Positions 15,436 through 16,217 of a stretch of 16,217 nucleotides of DNA are shown one piece after another (positions within the stretch are counted from its first letter, which is position 1; every line of letters begins with the position of its first letter). This DNA comes from DATIXJ01 sp035518715 (GTDB taxonomy: Bacteria > Bacteroidota > Ignavibacteria > UBA10030 > SZUA-254): the NCBI GenBank assembly GCA_035518715.1, contig DATIXJ010000009.1:1-16217 (forward strand), in the 5' to 3' direction. The notes under the pieces were generated by a model, which was not told the DNA's origin, made no database searches, and saw only the letters and a list, made by a program, of their open reading frames with translations. A program made the position numbers and the translations under genes.

Positions 15436-16184
15436 TGGGATTGCTTCTCGAACATTCGGTTGCGCTTGTAACGGGAGGATCCCGCGGGATCGGCAGAGCG
15501 ATTGCACTCTCGCTTGCAGAAGCGGGAGCCGATGTAATCATCTCCTTCCGGAGCGCTGAATCGGAGGCGAAATCCGTCGTTCAGCGGATAGTAGATTTGG
15601 GACGACAAGCGGCGGCATATCAGGTCGACGTATCGAATTTTGAAGCTTCACAGAAGCTGGTGGAAGGCGCCCTGGCAAAATTTCAGCGGCTTGATATTCT
15701 CGTGAACAATGCCGGACTCACGAAAGACACACTGTTGATGCGGATGTCGGAAGCGGACTGGGATATTGTTGTTGATACAAATCTCAAGGGCGTGTTCAAC
15801 ATGTCGAAGGCGGCAATCCGTCCGATGATGAGCCAGCGATCCGGTAAAATCATCAACATCACTTCTGTTGCGGGGGTGATCGGGAATGCAGGCCAGACAA
15901 ATTATGCCGCATCAAAAGCCGGGGTCATCGGATTTACCAAGGCGCTGGCGAAAGAGCTCGGTTCCAGGAATATACAGGTTAATGCTGTTGCTCCGGGACT
16001 GGTAGAGACTGATATGACGGCAAAGTTAACGGACGAGCAGCGCAAAGCGCTTGCGGAGCACATTCCGCTGAAGCGAACGGGAAAGGCGGAGGAAATTGCC
16101 GGTCTCGTGCGCTTTCTCGCATCTCACGATGCAGATTATGTGACCGGCCAGGTCATCTGCATCGACGGCGGTATGGTCATGTGA
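15435..16184 (+). CDS. fabG: 3-oxoacyl-ACP reductase
   Basis: The 249-residue short-chain dehydrogenase reduces 3-oxoacyl-ACP with NADPH in each elongation cycle. It has the dinucleotide motif TGGSRGIG (13-20), DVSN (65-68), NNAG (91-94), Asn116, Ser144, Tyr157 and Lys161 (the catalytic tetrad, within NYAASKAG), and the family ending VTGQVICIDGGMVM. Arg17 and Arg39 fit NADPH preference. ATG 15435 overlaps the fabD stop by one base. After its stop only 33 bases remain, holding no terminator, so the operon probably continues, most likely to acpP as in related bacteria. Confidence 0.97.
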   Translation: MGLLLEHSVALVTGGSRGIGRAIALSLAEAGADVIISFRSAESEAKSVVQRIVDLGRQAAAYQVDVSNFEASQKLVEGALAKFQRLDILVNNAGLTKDTLLMRMSEADWDIVVDTNLKGVFNMSKAAIRPMMSQRSGKIINITSVAGVIGNAGQTNYAASKAGVIGFTKALAKELGSRNIQVNAVAPGLVETDMTAKLTDEQRKALAEHIPLKRTGKAEEIAGLVRFLASHDADYVTGQVICIDGGMVM

Positions 16185-16217
16185 GGATCAGATATTCGCG
16201 AAATCATTATCCATCAT

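Noticed and set aside
1..16217. CRISPR arrays, insertion sequences, toxin-antitoxin pairs, tRNA genes or phage genes
   Set aside because: I looked for repeats with regular spacing, terminal inverted repeats, transposase motifs, cloverleaf patterns and small paired genes and saw none; the window reads as a core chromosomal region.

Overview
The window reads as an ordinary bacterial chromosome segment, with no insertion sequence, CRISPR array, tRNA, rRNA or phage gene visible. The gene order DUF177 - rpmF - plsX - fabH - fabD - fabG, and a PriA helicase with the KGLDF form of motif V, point to the Bacteroidota/Chlorobiota/Ignavibacteriota (FCB) group. The candidate promoters look like sigma70 TTGAC-17-TATnnT boxes and not the Bacteroidetes -33/-7 type, so an Ignavibacteria- or Chlorobi-like lineage fits best. 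This placement is inference; no 16S gene or other decisive marker is present.

Left part (1-6.6 kb, minus strand). Four genes are read leftward. First come a putative lipoprotein with a carboxypeptidase-regulatory-like domain, a pirin-family protein and an MFS transporter, spaced about 60-70 bases apart and possibly one transcription unit behind a good promoter at 6584-6612. Then comes a large secreted Asp-box beta-propeller (VPS10/sortilin-like) protein with its own promoter at 3400-3428.

Middle (6.6-11.2 kb). An endonuclease III-like DNA glycosylase (nth) runs rightward and collides tail to tail, with a 56-base overlap, with a leftward zinc-ribbon membrane protein. Rightward priA (replication restart helicase) follows. 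Two leftward cold-shock proteins come next, each followed by a clear intrinsic terminator. The terminator between the two csp genes leaves almost no room for a separate promoter for the second one.

Right part (11.5-16.2 kb, plus strand). A strong sigma70-like promoter (11556-11584) drives a compact operon: DUF177/YceD protein, ribosomal protein L32, PlsX, FabH, FabD and FabG. The last four genes overlap or nearly touch (ATGA, 2-base gap, TAATG), which suggests translational coupling. They link ribosome supply to fatty-acid initiation, malonyl loading, beta-ketoacyl reduction and phospholipid precursor synthesis. The window ends just after fabG; acpP would be expected next.

I found no convincing undescribed system. 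The items most worth a second look are the terminator-separated csp pair, the nth/zinc-ribbon overprinted tails, the PlsX start site, and an unexplained 11.24-11.55 kb intergenic stretch with a hairpin around a Shine-Dalgarno-like core and traces of a frameshifted reading frame.
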